This document shows, one piece after another, positions 1-8,838 of a stretch of 14,171 bases of DNA. Numbering within the stretch: the first letter of the stretch is position 1; every line of letters begins with the position of its first letter. Source of the DNA: Desulfobacterales bacterium (GTDB lineage: Bacteria > Desulfobacterota > Desulfobacteria > Desulfobacterales > JAFDCJ01); NCBI GenBank assembly GCA_020345785.1, contig CP070771.1, positions 2,966,904 through 2,981,074 of the forward strand, read 5' to 3'. The position numbers were made by a program, and so were the translations under genes. The notes under the pieces were generated by a model. The model ran no database searches. It was not told the origin of the DNA and saw only the letters and a list, made by a program, of their open reading frames with translations.

Positions 1-159
1 CGCTGGTGCGCCGGCATGAAGCCCGTAGCTGACATCCTTAATTTTATAAAAGTCGGCATCTGGGAAGTTCGTGAGCACCAACCTAATTAACCCAATCAAC
101 CCAGTCAACTAATTCAACCTGCGCGTCAGCGCCGCTCATCTGCTCCCCTTCCCTACTTC
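1..159. repeat. Intergenic repeat-rich spacer downstream of pyrG
   Basis: No coding potential is seen. Positions 38-75 closely match 8528-8565 (about 32 of 38 bases, sharing TTAATTTTATAAA and GTCGGC). Positions 79-120 hold the degenerate AACCxAAT/CAACC words that recur at 5330-5400 and 8635-8650. This is a member of a dispersed intergenic repeat vocabulary rather than a gene. Confidence 0.55.
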
Positions 160-1815
<1,656 letters not shown>

Positions 1816-1874
1816 TCATGGTTGCAGGTTAATAGGTTTAAAACTTCTAATTGGTTTTCGTGCTTACAGGAGTA

Positions 1875-1903
1875 AATATGATTATCAAACTGAACGCTTA
1901 CAA
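1875..1903 (-). promoter_or_regulatory. Candidate sigma-70 promoter of pyrG
   Basis: Read on the minus strand: TTGTAA at 1903-1898, 17 bases, then CATATT at 1880-1875. Each box matches 4 of 6 consensus bases. It lies about 70 bases upstream of the pyrG start and downstream of the terminator at 1974-2014, which is where a pyrG promoter is expected. Inferred by eye only. Confidence 0.4.
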
Positions 1904-1942
1904 TTGAGCAGGGTTTGGGTCTATCCTGGATTTGCCGACAGG

Positions 1943-1973
1943 CCCGGAACCCATCTGGGGGGTTACCGCCGGG
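1943..1973. other. GC-rich two-part hairpin upstream of the pyrG promoter
   Basis: CCCGG (1943-1947) pairs with CCGGG (1969-1973), and AACCC (1948-1952) pairs with GGGTT (1960-1964), leaving a four-base bulge. It sits just downstream (minus sense) of the terminator and upstream of the candidate pyrG promoter. It may be part of a larger structured element or simply a second terminator-like fold; no clean U-run follows on either strand. Confidence 0.35.
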
Positions 1974-2014
1974 AAAAAAGCGAAAACCCCCTTGTGCCAG
2001 GCCCAAAGGGGTTT
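1974..2014 (-). terminator. Rho-independent terminator
   Basis: On the minus strand an 11-bp stem (AAACCCCUUUG at 2014-2004 with CAAGGGGGUUU at 1994-1984, one G-U pair) closes a 9-nt loop. It is followed by UUUU, CGC and a run of six U at 1979-1974. The plus-strand reading has no U-run, so the direction is minus. It should end the eno/317-aa gene transcript and any small RNA starting near 2123. Confidence 0.7.
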
Positions 2015-2123
2015 AGATCACATAAAACAAACAAAGATATCGGAATTTGGGTGGGAATTTTAATTGAACCCTCTCTTCGCCTTTTGCCCCTTAGCGGGAG
2101 TTGTCAGGCCCGATTTATCTTTT
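1974..2123 (-). ncRNA. Candidate stand-alone small RNA, about 150 nt
   Basis: The gap between the 317-aa gene and pyrG holds a promoter-like pair (2130-2158) followed by about 150 nt of structured, non-coding sequence ending in a strong terminator (1974-2014). Besides the terminator stem, a CUCCCGC/GCG-AGAG pairing near 2100-2070 and a GGGU/ACCC hairpin near 2048-2071 can be drawn. Size and genomic setting recall 6S-type RNAs, but I cannot recognise the 6S bubble or terminal helix with confidence, so the family is left open. An alternative is that the region is only the 3' untranslated end of the eno transcript. Confidence 0.38.
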
Positions 2124-2129
2124 TATCTT

Positions 2130-2158
2130 AATATAATTGAATAGATCGAAAAAGTAAA
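2130..2158 (-). promoter_or_regulatory. Candidate sigma-70 promoter for the small RNA
   Basis: Minus strand: TTTACT at 2158-2153, a 17-base spacer, then TATATT at 2135-2130. It lies just after the stop of the 317-aa gene in AT-rich DNA, so chance matches are possible. The correct spacing and the terminator about 150 nt downstream raise its value. Confidence 0.4.
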
Positions 2159-2181
2159 GTTAGAATTTTCATTAATTTTTT

Positions 2182-3135
2182 TTATTCAAATATGCGCTTG
2201 AACTCTTCGATGGTTTTTTGGACCTCGCTCGGCTCTTCAGGCGCACCGGGTACGATTGGAAGGGCAAGTGTGCGGGGATAGACCATCTTCAAATGCTCGA
2301 TGTCGAAGAGCTCTTCAGAAAAGGTCGCGTTTTCCTCAAAATTTCTTGCCTGGCTGAAACGCACCAGGTTGTCATCCTGGTAAAACTCAATTTTCGACGG
2401 ATAGCGGGTTTCGCCGATGCTCCACCAGGTAAGGTACCGCACCTCTGCTGTGCCCGAATCAGCCGTGCCGTTGACACCTTTGATAATCAGACGCAGGGGT
2501 AGTAAGGTGTCTTTATCAACCCACAGTTGATTCACCGATTCATCAGGATAATCAGCACCGATGACAAACGCAATTTTGTCCTCAAACCGCCCCAGACTCG
2601 AAATCGACACATCCACTCCCAGCTCCAACAGCCTATCGGCAAGCTCCTCGCGAGAGCGGAATAACAGAATATCTTTATAAAGATCAAATCGATTGGCAGC
2701 ATCAGGCACGATATTCCCGTCGATTATCGTCAGTGTCCGGCCGCGGGAAAAAATATAAATTCGCTCCGAATTTTGTGACCTTGCATCCGATCGAAAGGCT
2801 CGTGAAAAAACATATCGCAGGGACTCCTCAAGTTCGATCGTCTCCGAGAGGAGATCCTTTTGGTTGGTCTTAGGATCTGTAGCCGCCGGGAATGCGTTAT
2901 CACCGGTACCAGGTGTCGTTTGCGGCGCTTCCCCCGTCGCAGAGGTTGAGGTATCGGCAGAAGCCGCCATCCTGTAAAAAATAAGCCTCTGCGAAACAAA
3001 AAGGGTTTCGGCCACCCCCAGTTCTTGGATCATCAAATCCAAGACATGACGACCTTGAAGCACGTATGCGTGGATCGGTGAAATAAAAACGAATGAAATG
3101 ACAAAAACAAACAAAAATAAAAGCGTTTTCTTCAA
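2182..3135 (-). CDS. Secreted/periplasmic protein of unknown function, LolA-like flavour
   Basis: The function is not recognised. The 317-aa product begins with a clear signal peptide: KK, then a hydrophobic stretch (residues 4-20), with likely cleavage after the Ala in SPIHA at about residue 23. There is no lipobox Cys. Residues 58-95 are a Ser/Thr/Ala/Pro-rich low-complexity linker. The C-terminal half (about 175-285) alternates beta-strand-like segments, such as LWVDKDTLLPLRLIIKG (204-220) and RYPSKIEFYQDD (244-255). This recalls LolA/LolB-like or outer-membrane-lipoprotein-sorting folds; that is inference. The start is TTG at 3135-3133, preceded by AGGAG inside the last codons of eno and one base after the eno stop, which points to co-transcription and translational coupling with eno. 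No in-frame ATG near the signal peptide offers a better start. Confidence 0.82.
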   Translation of the reverse strand: MKKTLLFLFVFVISFVFISPIHAYVLQGRHVLDLMIQELGVAETLFVSQRLIFYRMAASADTSTSATGEAPQTTPGTGDNAFPAATDPKTNQKDLLSETIELEESLRYVFSRAFRSDARSQNSERIYIFSRGRTLTIIDGNIVPDAANRFDLYKDILLFRSREELADRLLELGVDVSISSLGRFEDKIAFVIGADYPDESVNQLWVDKDTLLPLRLIIKGVNGTADSGTAEVRYLTWWSIGETRYPSKIEFYQDDNLVRFSQARNFEENATFSEELFDIEHLKMVYPRTLALPIVPGAPEEPSEVQKTIEEFKRIFE

Positions 3136-3136
3136 A

Positions 3137-4441
<1,305 letters not shown>

Positions 4442-4569
4442 TTACAAGTTACGGAATTTACAGATACGACAAAAAAATATGATAGCTGGGTCGAAGATTC
4501 AGGTCCTACACCGACAATGACATACACCAATGGGATCGACGTCCCTAATTGTAATCGCTATCTTGAATC

Positions 4570-4597
4570 TTGACAAATTTGAAAGAAATGTTACTCT
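4570..4597 (+). promoter_or_regulatory. Weak divergent promoter toward the winged-helix gene
   Basis: TTGACA at 4570-4575, 16 bases, then TACTCT at 4592-4597. The -35 box is perfect and the -10 box is poor. It overlaps the eno promoter on the other strand, so the two may compete. It would give a leader of about 175 nt before the gene at 4782. Confidence 0.3.
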
Positions 4598-4616
4598 GCT
4601 TCCAGCCGTATGTCAA
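4588..4616 (-). promoter_or_regulatory. Sigma-70 promoter of eno
   Basis: Minus strand: TTGACA at 4616-4611, a 17-base spacer, then TAACAT at 4593-4588. Perfect -35, good -10 (TAxxxT plus an extra match) and ideal spacing. It lies about 180 bases upstream of the enolase start with no gene between. Confidence 0.6.
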
Positions 4617-4680
4617 GTAATGACCGCTGCCGACTGCAGCAGATTTTCTGTTTTTTGCCGGATTGTCCGAAATATAGGCT

Positions 4681-4770
4681 TTTATTTGACTCTCTCCGAG
4701 CCGCAGGCTCTACCCGCCAGGATTTAGTCCCCAAGGGGACGGAGTCGCGCCGGAGGCCGACGTGTTCCAC
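4681..4770 (+). promoter_or_regulatory. Structured leader upstream of the winged-helix gene
   Basis: A GC-rich island in AT-rich flanks ends about a dozen bases before the start at 4782. It can form GAGCC-GCA-GGCUC (about 4697-4709) and GUCCC-CAAG-GGGAC (about 4728-4741), both enclosed by a GACUC/GAGUC closing helix (about 4689/4747), followed by GCC-GGA-GGC (about 4749-4759). A nested multi-hairpin leader suggests a cis-regulatory RNA, but it does not match the riboswitch consensuses I tried to recall (c-di-GMP, cobalamin, TPP, Moco, fluoride, THF, SAM). Confidence 0.35.
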
Positions 4771-4781
4771 CGAGGGTAATT

Positions 4782-5204
4782 ATGCAGAATAAGAAAATCG
4801 ACTTCTACGACGAAGCCCATCTTTTGGTTGCGGCCATCCGCCTGTTCAACCATCTAAATTCCCGACCTCCAACTGTCGACGATCTATGCCGAACCATCCA
4901 TATTTCCATTGAACGTGGAAACCTTATTTGTCGCAAACTCGAAGAACTGGGCATCATCGAGGCGGTGGCCGGGTCGTACGGCGCCCGCTGGTATATCAAA
5001 GACCATTTACAGATAGAAGACATCCCCCGCGGCGAACCGGAAAGTAAACTGGAAGATGAGCTCAAAAAATTTCAGGATTCTCAGAAAGCGCTGTCCCAAA
5101 AAATAGAATCAATGCAGGCAGAACAAAAGCAGAAGAAAAAGAGTCTTTTTGCTGATATGGAAAAAAAGCTCAAAGAAGAACTAGAAAAAAAGAGACGAAA
5201 ATAA
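4782..5204 (+). CDS. Small winged-helix protein with C-terminal coiled coil
   Basis: The 140-aa product is of unknown specific function. Residues 10-72 read as a winged helix-turn-helix: helices around DEAHLLVAAIRLFNHL and TVDDLCRTIHISIERGNLICRKLEELGIIE, then a wing-like GSYGARWYI (64-72). Residues 86-140 are almost all Lys/Glu/Gln/Ala with heptad-like spacing, a long charged helix or coiled coil suited to dimerisation or partner binding. It is preceded by GAGGG at good spacing from the ATG. It could be a transcriptional regulator or an adaptor that uses the wHTH fold for protein contacts. It is divergently arranged from eno and stands alone, followed by about 570 bases of non-coding DNA. Confidence 0.8.
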   Translation: MQNKKIDFYDEAHLLVAAIRLFNHLNSRPPTVDDLCRTIHISIERGNLICRKLEELGIIEAVAGSYGARWYIKDHLQIEDIPRGEPESKLEDELKKFQDSQKALSQKIESMQAEQKQKKKSLFADMEKKLKEELEKKRRK

Positions 5205-5590
5205 GAAGCTGGTAAGTTCGTGAGTTCTTAAGTTCGTAAGCCAAATCACAACAACTTTTATCCGGGTAAATATTTTGTAAAAATCAGCACAGCGAACGTG
5301 TACGCCGATGGAGCATTTGACTGGGCCAACCAACCTTTACCCCTTTAAATATCGATAGATCAGCACAGCGAATTTAACCGGGGCAATCAACCCATCAAAT
5401 TATACTGATCGCTAATTTAACTCTATGCCCTATGCGCTATGCTCTCTGCGTCGTCATCCCGCACCCCGCAACCTGTAACCCGTAACCCGTAACTCCTAAC
5501 CCGTAACTCGTAACCCGAAACTCGCAACCCGCCTCCCGCAACCTTCACCCCCTTAATCTTGCCCAAGTATTAAATATAATAATAAATTTT
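5205..5590. repeat. Degenerate intergenic repeat tract
   Basis: No coding sequence is seen. The tract contains AAGTTCGTGAG words (5215-5240, as at 65-76), two TCAGCACAGCGAA copies (about 5284 and 5357, 73 bases apart), GGGGCAATCAACCC-type words, and a degenerate tandem of AACCCGTAAC units spanning about 5470-5543. A reverse copy of the last word (GTTACAAGTTACGG) lies at about 4441-4454 near the eno start. It looks like an accumulation of short words shared between spacers in this genome. Confidence 0.6.
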
Positions 5591-5594
5591 TTAC

Positions 5595-5623
5595 TTGACA
5601 TAAAATCCCCTTTATCATTTACT
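5595..5623 (+). promoter_or_regulatory. Candidate promoter of the wHTH/Cache gene pair
   Basis: TTGACA at 5595-5600 with 17 bases to TTTACT at 5618-5623. Perfect -35 and partial -10. It precedes structured element A (5641-5720) and the gene at 5772, so a transcript from here would carry a folded 5' leader of about 140 nt. Confidence 0.4.
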
Positions 5624-5640
5624 TATGTATCAATTATAGA

Positions 5641-5720
5641 TCAGCGACCAACGGTAGAACGTGGTCTCAGCCCCTTACTGGGGCCTTCCTGATACCTCCA
5701 GCTTTGCTGGTGGTCGCTGA
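5641..5720 (-). repeat. Palindromic structured element, copy A
   Basis: A 9-bp perfect terminal inverted repeat, TCAGCGACC (5641-5649) with GGTCGCTGA (5712-5720), encloses two hairpins. Read on the minus strand these are CCAGC-AAA-GCUGG and GCCCC-AGUAA-GGGGC, with AGGAAG between them. The same layout and shared blocks (GACCACC, AGGAAG/AGGAGG, GCTGAT) occur on the plus strand at 10940-11020 and 11353-11430. This copy is antisense to the leader of the gene at 5772. It is either a structured RNA or a REP-like repeat; the family is not recognised. Confidence 0.6.
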
Positions 5721-5728
5721 GGTATCGC

Positions 5729-5749
5729 CGATCGGGTCTTACCCGATCG
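5729..5749. other. Perfect 9-bp hairpin in the leader of the 5772 gene
   Basis: CGATCGGGT and ACCCGATCG separated by CTT form an uninterrupted hairpin right after element A and about 22 bases before the ATG at 5772. No U-run follows on the plus strand, so it is not an ordinary terminator. It could shape access to the AAGGAT ribosome-binding site or act as a dyad operator. Confidence 0.45.
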
Positions 5750-5771
5750 ATATAAATTAAAAGGATTAAAA

Positions 5772-6242
5772 ATGGACATTGGTTTAACAGGCCGATCGGA
5801 TATATATTACCGCAAAGTGATCCGCGCCGATAATGACGAGGTCTCGCTGGATGCGGATATGATTCGCCTGCTGATTGCCATTGATGAAAGCAAAAGCCTG
5901 AATCAAGTTGCCGAAGAAGTGGATATGGACAACACCGCATTTAAAAATGCCTTGTCTAAACTTCTCAAACAAGGCCTTATTGAACCCGTCCAAAAAGACA
6001 GTCTGGTGCTGGACAAATCCTTTTTAGAAACGCTTAGAATTAATCTATCAAAGGCGATCGGTCCCATGGCCGAAATTCTCATTGCAGACGTTACCGAGGA
6101 AATGGAACTTGACTCATCTGCAATTCCTATCAACCAGGCAGCTGAATTGATCACTCAACTATCGCTTGAAGTCCCTGATGAAAAAAATAAAATACAGTTT
6201 AAAAAATCTATGATTGCAATTCTGAATAAGATGCGAAGATAG
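5772..6242 (+). CDS. Small winged-helix protein with GPMA-motif C-terminal domain
   Basis: The 156-aa cytosolic protein is not assigned a specific function. Residues 25-78 look like a winged helix (DADMIRLLIAIDESKSLNQVAEEVDMD, then a recognition-type helix TAFKNALSKLLKQGLI). Residues 85-152 form a second helical domain with IGPMAEILI (96-104) and a PDE...F tail. This resembles a short unknown domain often found at the ends of bacterial signalling proteins (possibly DUF8082; from memory, unverified). The ATG has AAGGAT at proper spacing. The sensor gene begins 18 bases after its stop, so the two are almost certainly co-transcribed, and this protein may be the cytosolic partner of that output-less sensor. 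The leader contains element A and a perfect hairpin. Confidence 0.82.
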   Translation: MDIGLTGRSDIYYRKVIRADNDEVSLDADMIRLLIAIDESKSLNQVAEEVDMDNTAFKNALSKLLKQGLIEPVQKDSLVLDKSFLETLRINLSKAIGPMAEILIADVTEEMELDSSAIPINQAAELITQLSLEVPDEKNKIQFKKSMIAILNKMRR

Positions 6243-6260
6243 GGTCAAGGAGCTTAAAAA

Positions 6261-7634
6261 ATGTTGGAAATAAGCTGTGACGAATGCGGAAAAAAATACC
6301 GGGTAGATGAGACCAGAATGAAAAGCGCGCAGGCCAAAGTTAAGTGTAAAGCCTGCAGCCACATTATGGTTGTTTCCAAATCCGGATCGGATGGCAGCCA
6401 GCCAACCTCGGTTTCTGCGGATAATATGAAACCTTCCGTGACCGAACCGCCTCCGTCACAACCACGACAGGTGCCTCAAAGCGTGGTTGAGCGTCCAAGA
6501 GTCCAGGCGGCGGAAAAACCAACTGCTCCTGAAAAAGATGCAGCGGCATTTGTAAGCAGCCAGAAAATCCGCTTTGGTTTGTTTGGCAAAATAATCATTG
6601 TCATGCTGATCGTCAGCCTGCTGCCTTTTGCTGCCTTCTGGGGTATTACGCTCAGGGAAACCAGCGAACGTATCCGTATTGAAACGGAAAATTTAATGGC
6701 TCAAACCGCCTTGGGGCTTGCAATTCAGATAGACAGCTGGATAAACAACAATGTTTCGATCCTGCGTACAGCCGCCAAGCTGCCGGAAATCATCAGCATG
6801 AATCGCGCTGAACAGGAACCGATACTCAAGGCTATTCAAAAGGAACATCCCTGGATGTATCTGGTATTTACCGTCGGACCCGACGGCATGAACGTCGCCC
6901 GGGATGATGATCGTCCGTTGACGGATTATTCGGATCGCCAGTATTACAAGGATGTGCTTGCCGGCAAGAAATTAAGCTGGCAGACATTGATTGGCAGGAC
7001 TTCCAAGAAGCCGGCCCTGGTACTGGCAGTCCCTATCAAATCGGGGGACGATCTGGTGGGTGTCATGGCGGCTGCAATGACCGTCGATGATATTTCCAAA
7101 AACATTGCGACCTGGCGTCAGGGCAAAACCGGCTTTGCTTTTCTGGTAGATGAAAAAGGTTATGTGGTCGCTCACCCGGATAAGCAGTATGTAGTCAAAC
7201 GCAAAAACCTTAACAGTCATCCTCTCATCGCCAGCTTTCGTAAAAAGGGCTGGCTGACGACCACCGCCAAATTTAATACTCCAGACGGTGAGACGGCATT
7301 CGGATATGTGAGAAGCAATAATTACGGTTGGGCCTTGGTGCTTCAGCAGGAGGACAAAGAGGCGTTCGAGGCTTTGAATCGGGTTCAGGAATTTGCCTTG
7401 ATTTTGTTGGGCTGTACGGTTTTACTGGTGCTGGCTATATCCTGGTTTTCGGCCCGGACCATCGTAACACCCATAATGAGCCTGACCGATGCCGCTGAAC
7501 GTATGAGCCTGGGAGATTTGAATGTCAAAATTGACATCAAATCCAAAGATGAGATCGGTTTGCTGGCCCAGGCCATCGGCCGAATGCAGACCAGCTTGAG
7601 ACTGGCCATGAATCGTCTACGTCGCAAGAGATGA
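6261..7634 (+). CDS. Zinc-ribbon / Cache / HAMP membrane sensor without output domain
   Basis: The 457-aa inner-membrane sensor starts with an N-terminal zinc ribbon with CxxC pairs at Cys6/Cys9 and Cys29/Cys32 (MJ0042-type). A Pro/Ser/Gln-rich linker (40-100) leads to TM1 (about 107-129). A periplasmic double-Cache-like domain (about 131-375) has DRQYYKDV (225-232) and FAFLVDEKGYVVAHPD (292-307). TM2 (about 378-397) is followed by a HAMP domain (about 398-450). The protein ends at RLRRKR right after HAMP; no methyl-accepting, kinase, GGDEF or phosphatase domain follows, and downstream DNA is repeat tract in every frame, so this does not look like a frameshift. Translation is supported by AAGGAG. 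Paired with the upstream wHTH gene, it probably senses a small molecule outside the membrane and signals through a partner protein. Ligand unknown; the full amino-acid-binding Cache motif is not evident. Confidence 0.88.
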   Translation: MLEISCDECGKKYRVDETRMKSAQAKVKCKACSHIMVVSKSGSDGSQPTSVSADNMKPSVTEPPPSQPRQVPQSVVERPRVQAAEKPTAPEKDAAAFVSSQKIRFGLFGKIIIVMLIVSLLPFAAFWGITLRETSERIRIETENLMAQTALGLAIQIDSWINNNVSILRTAAKLPEIISMNRAEQEPILKAIQKEHPWMYLVFTVGPDGMNVARDDDRPLTDYSDRQYYKDVLAGKKLSWQTLIGRTSKKPALVLAVPIKSGDDLVGVMAAAMTVDDISKNIATWRQGKTGFAFLVDEKGYVVAHPDKQYVVKRKNLNSHPLIASFRKKGWLTTTAKFNTPDGETAFGYVRSNNYGWALVLQQEDKEAFEALNRVQEFALILLGCTVLLVLAISWFSARTIVTPIMSLTDAAERMSLGDLNVKIDIKSKDEIGLLAQAIGRMQTSLRLAMNRLRRKR

Positions 7635-7639
7635 AGAAA

Positions 7640-7964
7640 GCTGGGAAGCTGGGAGGCTTGAAGGCCAAGGCGTCGGCCGATAGCAGATAGCTTATCGTTG
7701 ACGGGATAGAAGGTGGGAAGGTGCGCGGGTGTGAAGGTGAGCACCGCTGATGCACCATGCCTGGGTTTATTGAGTTACAGATTAAAGGATAATGGTTTAA
7801 GGAAAAAGGAATCTTACCTTCCGAATTCCGCATTGTCCGCCGCGGCATAGTTTAGGTACCTTCAGAACCACGTCGGTCCCAATTCTGAAGTCAACTGCTT
7901 TCCAGCCTCCCAGCTTCCCAGCCTCCGAGCCTCTTTAATCCGCCTTCGGTGATCCAGCCGGTTG
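7640..7964. repeat. Spacer with inverted GCTGGGAAGCTGGGAGGC words
   Basis: Non-coding. A plus-sense copy of the word (7640-7666) and a minus-sense copy (7902-7926) bracket it. The 7640-7666 copy matches the reverse complement of 8701-8727 at 25 of 27 positions. Inside, TTCAGAA (about 7860) and TTCTGAA (about 7882) form a short dyad. No promoter or terminator stands out. Confidence 0.6.
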
Positions 7965-8396
7965 TCACGCGGATAAGCCGACAATTGTAACTTCAATTGT
8001 CCGCGTTCGCGCATGATTATCATGGTTGATTGCCACCACCTGCTGCCAGGTTCCGGTCTTCAAACTCCCGTCTCGAATGGGCATTACAATGGAAGGCCCC
8101 AGCAGGGCCGCCTGGACATGACTGTGACCGTTGCCGTCGTGCCAGGCTTGTTCATGCGCATAGTCGATCCCCGGCGGTGCCAGTGAATTGATAGCCCTTT
8201 TCAAGTCTTCTATAACTCCCGGCTCATATTCGATGGTGGTCAGTGAACCCGTCGATCCCACCATCGCGGCGCTCAGCTGTCCGTCTTTTATCACCGAGTC
8301 CCGGATAATTTTTTGTAGCTGGGGTGTGATATCACATATATCCGGTCCGGTTCTCAAGCGGACTTCAATTGTTTGACAAAAAATCGATAGGCTCAT
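7965..8396 (-). CDS. yjbQ: YjbQ/UPF0047 family protein
   Basis: The 143-aa protein spans essentially the whole conserved UPF0047 family. Diagnostic stretches are GSTGSLTTIEYEPG (47-60), His81 and His86 ahead of DGNGHSH (87-93), ALLGPS (97-102), GTWQQ (115-119), and the closing basic RTRT segment (130-133). The conserved His/Glu/Asp residues suggest a metal- or phosphate-binding pocket. YjbQ members show weak thiamine-phosphate-synthase-like activity and can relieve thiamine auxotrophy, but their physiological role is unsettled. GGAGG lies six to seven bases before the ATG. The gene is a single transcription unit on the minus strand between two repeat spacers, with no thiamine gene near, so context does not support a pathway role. 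Confidence 0.93.
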   Translation of the reverse strand: MSLSIFCQTIEVRLRTGPDICDITPQLQKIIRDSVIKDGQLSAAMVGSTGSLTTIEYEPGVIEDLKRAINSLAPPGIDYAHEQAWHDGNGHSHVQAALLGPSIVMPIRDGSLKTGTWQQVVAINHDNHARTRTIEVTIVGLSA

Positions 8397-8838
8397 ATTT
8401 TTCCTCCACTGATAAAAAGGAGCTGGGAAGCCAGGAGGCTGGGAAGCTGGCAGGCTTAACGGATGGAAGTCGGGAAGTTAAAAATTTTGGAGGCCCCGCT
8501 GATGAACGGCGGGATAACCGATCGATTTTAATTTTATAAAGGTCGGCCTCCGGCAAGCTCTTGAGTTGGTAGACACACGCCAAATCAACGTTTACCCGTT
8601 AAATTCTCCGTAGAAGAGGGGCGAAGGGAATTTACCCGGGCCAATCAACCAAGAATGCCTTCCATTTTTACCCCGTTGCGCTTTCAGCCTTCAGCTTTAT
8701 GGCCTTCCAGCCTCCCAGCTTCCCGGCATTCATTCCATTAACCTTTATCCTTTTACATTTACCCTTTAACCTATCCACCATCGGCCTCACCGCCCAATCA
8801 ACTAATCAACTACTCAGCTAATCAACTAATACAAAACC
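8397..8838. repeat. Repeat-rich spacer between yjbQ and the U32 gene
   Basis: Non-coding. It holds a plus-sense GGAGGCTGGGAAGCTGG word (8434-8450), which is the exact reverse complement of 7910-7926, so yjbQ is flanked by inverted copies. Positions 8528-8565 repeat the element at 38-75, 8640-8650 hold CCAATCAACC words, 8701-8727 is a reversed copy of the 7640 word, and 8800-8830 hold a CAACTAATCAACTA tandem. No terminator with a U-run is seen for the gene that ends at 8839. Confidence 0.6.

Noticed and set aside
1882..1903. GTAAGCGTTCA resembling an IS66-type terminal repeat on the minus strand
   Set aside because: Only one end is present, no transposase or second end exists, and the site overlaps the likely pyrG promoter.
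4530..4792. Short frames upstream of the winged-helix gene as peptide genes
   Set aside because: They overlap both promoters and the hairpin leader and have no Shine-Dalgarno or conserved character; an attenuator peptide cannot be excluded but is unsupported.
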